A DNA stretch of 10,810 nucleotides, taken from positions 1 to 10,810 of the forward strand of contig JAANBB010000781.1 of NCBI GenBank assembly GCA_014621425.1. The letters run 5' to 3'. Source of the stretch: Cylindrodendrum hubeiense. Its lineage: Eukaryota > Ascomycota > Sordariomycetes > Hypocreales > Nectriaceae. The notes under the pieces were generated by a model. That model saw only the letters and a list, made by a program, of their open reading frames with translations. It was not told the origin of the DNA and did no database searches. The translations under genes and the position numbers were made by a program. This document shows positions 8,113-10,810 of this stretch, piece by piece (the first letter of the stretch is position 1; each line of letters starts with the position of its first letter).

Positions 8113-9320
8113 TTAGGCCAATGGCCCCTCAAAGGTCAGCCGTCGACGGGCCACGCTAAGGGGTGTCCGGGCCGCAGGTAGAGCGACCGGCGTCTTCCAG
8201 GGCTTCTGGGCTGGACTTGGGGTGATATTGACGAAGTCGGCAAAGTCAAAGCCCTGTCCGGGAGTGGTGGGGAAGAGGTTGCCACCGCCAGGCGTCATCA
8301 TCATCGACGATGGCAAGTCCAGCTTGCTGTTCTTCTGAGGAGGGGTAGAGGGGGGCTCCATGAGAGTCTTGGTGTTCCGGACGGCCGGGGATGGTGAGGC
8401 TGCTAGGTAGAGGAGCAGATCTGCGCCCTCCTCGCCCGTCTTGCCATTTGCGCCTGCTGCCACATTGTCCTTGCTTCGCTTGTTGCCGAGGCCGCGGCTG
8501 CGCATGGGCGGTGTGCGAGGGGGAGACGACCGCATGTTGCCAGCATTGAAAGAGTGAATAGGCAGAAGGTCATCGTCATCATCCGAGGGGGCAGCGAAGT
8601 TGGGCGAAGTAAGGTCGTGGGCGAGTAGGCGCTGCTGGAAGAAGGAGACGTCCGGGCCGGCCGAGGTGGTAAAGTGCTGCTGTCGGCGGGTCTTGATAGG
8701 AGACGACTGGGCCAGCTGGCGGCTGTCCTTCCAGGCAGAGTTTCCACCAAAAGACTTATGCGCTGTTGGCGAGCCTCGAAATCTTTTGTTCGGGCTCGAA
8801 GAGATGGTTTCGAAGGTGGCAAAGTAGGTGCGCTTGCGGTGGCCAGTGCTGCCGTTGCTGGAGCCGACAGTGTCGGAGAACAGGGGGGCTTTGAGGGGCG
8901 AGCTCATGAGAGTGCGCGAGGGGTATGGTAGATCAGATGCGCTGGAGGAGGAGTCGGAGAGGACATCGCCTTCAGTGAGACGCTTCCGTCGGATCTCTTC
9001 CTCAAGTTTGGGTTCGATGCTGTCGAGAGTGAGATCCTCCCAGCCATGCTTGGTCTTGAACTGGGCGAGAGCAAGGCGGTTCTGTAGCCGGCGGGCGATC
9101 TAAAACGAGGGGAAAAAGAGAGAATTAGCACAATGATCACCTTGCGAATAGTCCCAGCAAGGCGAGACAGTTTGTGATGATGGGGATGGGGATGGGGACG
9201 GAACGGGGTCGAGAGGGGGTCGGTTGGCATCCCTGAACGTACCTTGCTCACTTCTGCACGCTTGAGGACGCTGTCGACAACGTCCTCGGGCTGCTTCTTC
9301 CACGGCGATGACATGGCCAT
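8113..9320 (-). CDS. whi5: Whi5/Nrm1-family repressor of G1/S transcription
   Basis: Two exons, 9320-9243 and 9099-8113, joined in phase 0 after removal of a 143-nt intron (donor GTACGT, branch-like GCTAAT at 9129-9124, acceptor TTTTAG); 354 residues. Residues 27-55, right after the splice, carry the signature of the Whi5 domain: IARRLQNRLALAQFKTKHGW followed by a hydrophobic/acidic helix. Near the C-terminus FADFVNITPSPA (311-322) resembles the motif by which Whi5 and Nrm1 bind SBF/MBF factors. A similar LLLYLAASPSPA lies at 254-265. There are 17 SP/TP sites; four are full CDK consensus sites (SPWK 5, SPLK 93, SPNK 128, SPIK 159). An acidic run DDDDD is at 199-203 and basic patches such as GHRKR (112-116) and NKRSK (232-236) may direct nuclear import. 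Known role of the family: nuclear repressor of Start genes, inactivated by CDK phosphorylation in Whi5, or a late MBF co-repressor in Nrm1. Which of the two this acts as cannot be decided; the symbol names the family. Start chosen as the first ATG after a leader without in-frame ATG back to 10112; M3 is an alternative. Confidence 0.88.
9100..9242 (-). other. Intron of the Whi5-like gene, with G4-type motif on the opposite strand
   Basis: A phase-0 intron bounded by AAG|GTACGT and TTTTAG|ATC, with a long pyrimidine tract before the acceptor. Its middle holds (CCCCAT) repeats on the coding strand. The plus (template) strand therefore reads four GGGG runs with loops of 2, 2 and 7 bases (9182-9208), followed by a GGGGG run at 9215-9219. 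The splice sites match fungal consensus well, and removal exactly reconstitutes the Whi5 domain frame. Confidence 0.85.
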
Positions 9321-10112
9321 TTGCTCGGACAAGCTCCTGCTTTTCGGCTTTTCTTTTTGTTTCTCGATTCTCGTGTGATCGATTGTCGACGAAGGTGTTT
9401 CTGGGCGGTTGTTGCAGTTGGGTGCCGGTCGAGGCGGACGGAGGTGGTGTGTGAAGAAGGTTTTCGAAGTGAGCGCCCAGACTAAAGTGGGAAGGAGAGT
9501 TGGACGAGCGACGGACGGGGGGGCGTTTAGGTGTAAGCGGCCCTGGGGGATGGAACAATGCAAGCGGCGTAAGGCGGTACGTTGGCCAGGTGCAGGGAAA
9601 AAGGATGCTTTTGCTGCGTGTCTGGCTAGGCTCCTTGTTCCAGAGAGAGAGAGACTGGAAAGGGGGCAGACGACGAGGACGATGATGCGGGATAGACGGT
9701 TGCCGTGGTTGTTGAGTGAACGGAGAGAGTGAGTGTGCGTGCAAAAGTGAACAGAGTGGGTTTTTTTTCTTCTTGGGCCTTTGCACCCGGGGAACGGATA
9801 GCTCAGCAAGCAGTAGTGGTAGTGTAGTGGCAGTAGTGGCAGTAGTCGGCAGCTCAGCCTTGAGAGGGCCCCAAATTGACTGGCTATAGGAGTGATGCGC
9901 CCCAGAGCCGGGAGACGAAATTGGTCGCATTCCTCTGGAAACGGGCCCCCCAGATTAAAAGTGAGCACACAAGCCAAACACAAGTGACACCACCTCGCCC
10001 ACTCATGCACGCACTTTGGACCGGCAACGCGACATAGGGCCCAGAAGCATAGGGCACAGGGGTGGGCCGCCCGCCCGCCGCCACCTGAGGGGAAGGGCCC
10101 TGAGGCGCTCAT
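9321..10112 (-). promoter_or_regulatory. Upstream/leader region of the Whi5-like gene
   Basis: Upstream of the ATG at 9320, the minus strand is C/T-rich and two frames are free of stops for several hundred bases. One is in frame with exon 1 and open back to 10112 with no ATG except at its very start. The other begins with an ATG at 9930 and ends at 9100, overlapping the main start. A GTAGTGGCA-type short repeat lies at about 9811-9850, and a T-run at about 9762-9769 on the plus strand. I see no exact MCB (ACGCGT). Transcription start is not determinable. The openness may simply reflect pyrimidine bias, which avoids TAA/TAG/TGA. Confidence 0.45.
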
Positions 10113-10180
10113 TCACACGGCGGCGCCAGCATGACCAGTTGCGGGTGCTGCTTGGACGACGACCGCACAATCGACAGGGG

Positions 10181-10252
10181 CTTACAGGGCTATACTGCGT
10201 GCGTAACAGGGCTCTTACAGGGCCTTATCCGAGGGGCCCCAGCTTACAGGGC
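10181..10252 (+). repeat. Three direct repeats of CTTACAGGGC
   Basis: Perfect 10-mers at 10181-10190, 10214-10223 and 10243-10252, plus a related GTAACAGGGCTC at 10203-10214. Spacing is 33 and 29 bases. The spacers are unlike each other, so this is not a CRISPR array and not a clean tandem repeat. Function unknown; clustered binding sites or remnants of an old minisatellite are both possible. Confidence 0.7.
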
Positions 10253-10810
10253 TAAAGTGCCCGAGGACGGCGTCTCAACCACTAACCCGCCAGATTCCTC
10301 AGGCCGAGACGAGGACCTACGCGAGCCCAGTAGATTTCCCCGTCGCACCGTTGCCGTTGGCCCAGCGGCAGCCGATTCCACCTCAGCTTAGACCGGGGCT
10401 CTCAGCCTGATCTTTGTTCCCTTCTGGCTGACCACGGGCCTCCACAGCTCTTTGTTCTGTTGGTTGGGTTATTCATGGGGCCTGCTCTTTGTTCGTTCTT
10501 GGCTGGCTGATGATGGGCTGAACTGCAGACCATGGATCCTTCAGGCCCAATCGTCGACCCGGAGATCGATCGACTCGGCTGCCCCGGTCCCTATCGTCCC
10601 TATTCTCTTCCCTAAAAGGGCAACCCAGCCCATCTTCTTGGTGATGATCGTTCCGCTCCCGCACTAGATGATGTGCTGGCTCCATCCAAGGCCACGATGC
10701 AAGGCACGCCAATAGACCACTGTCATTCATCATATCGTGGCACTTGGGTGGGCTTGATGATGCAGCTTGGAATCTAGCATCCCCTTTTCCCTTCTCCACC
10801 AGTTCACCCA
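10253..10810. other. No gene recognised at the right end
   Basis: Open frames here (10131-10391 and 10452-10667 plus strand, 10799-10473 minus strand) are short and featureless. The string CTTTGTTC recurs at about 10411-10418, 10449-10456 and 10487-10494 within similar surroundings (TTGTTC followed by TGGCTG in two copies), suggesting weak, degenerate duplication. Nothing else is supportable, and the window ends before any clear coding region. Confidence 0.45.

Noticed and set aside
8403..8822. 139-codon minus-strand ORF inside the Whi5-like gene
   Set aside because: Out-of-frame shadow of exon 2, which carries the conserved family motifs.
10181..10252. CRISPR array
   Set aside because: Repeats are only 10 bases, there are three, and the setting is a eukaryotic genome.
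10473..10799. 108-codon minus-strand ORF at the right edge
   Set aside because: Charged, low-complexity product with no recognised motif; the overlapping plus frame is equally open.

Overview
The window looks like nuclear DNA of a filamentous ascomycete (Pezizomycotina). The reasons are short spliceosomal introns with GTACGT/GTAAGG-type donors and YAG acceptors, long pyrimidine-rich leaders before start codons, monocistronic genes with kilobase-scale spacing, and a recognisable fungal Whi5/Nrm1-family protein. Genus and species cannot be told from the sequence. I see no rRNA, tRNA, CRISPR array or intact mobile element.

Layout from left to right. Bases 1 to about 2500 hold no convincing gene, only simple repeats and, towards the right, the C/T-rich promoter and leader of the first gene. 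Bases 2725-4854 (+) encode a 709-residue single-pass membrane protein: a Ser/Thr-rich ectodomain, one transmembrane helix and a long cytosolic tail with NPFxD endocytosis motifs. It resembles fungal cell-wall or plasma-membrane sensors of the Mid2/Wsc kind in architecture only. Bases 4855-5610 are its 3' flank. Bases 5611-6773 (-) contain a probable three-exon gene of about 339 codons whose product I do not recognise. Upstream of it on the same strand, up to about 7310, coding-like reading frames are interrupted by stops, which suggests further exons or a decaying 5' end. Bases 7405-7620 form a promoter-like stretch rich in CGCG elements, with a CCAAT box and a quasi-palindrome.

Bases 8113-9320 (-) encode the best-identified gene, a two-exon Whi5/Nrm1-family repressor of G1/S transcription (354 residues, one 143-nt intron). 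Its upstream side (9321 to about 10112) is unusually open in two minus-strand frames, and one of those frames overlaps the start codon. The last 700 bases hold short direct repeats and no supportable gene.

There is no sign of a gene cluster or operon. A surface-sensor-like protein and a cell-cycle-entry repressor lie near each other with an unknown gene between them. A functional link between them would be speculation. The items most worth follow-up are the NPFxD tail of the membrane protein, the paired SPSPA motifs and long open leader of the Whi5-like gene, and the unrecognised minus-strand gene with its disrupted upstream frames.
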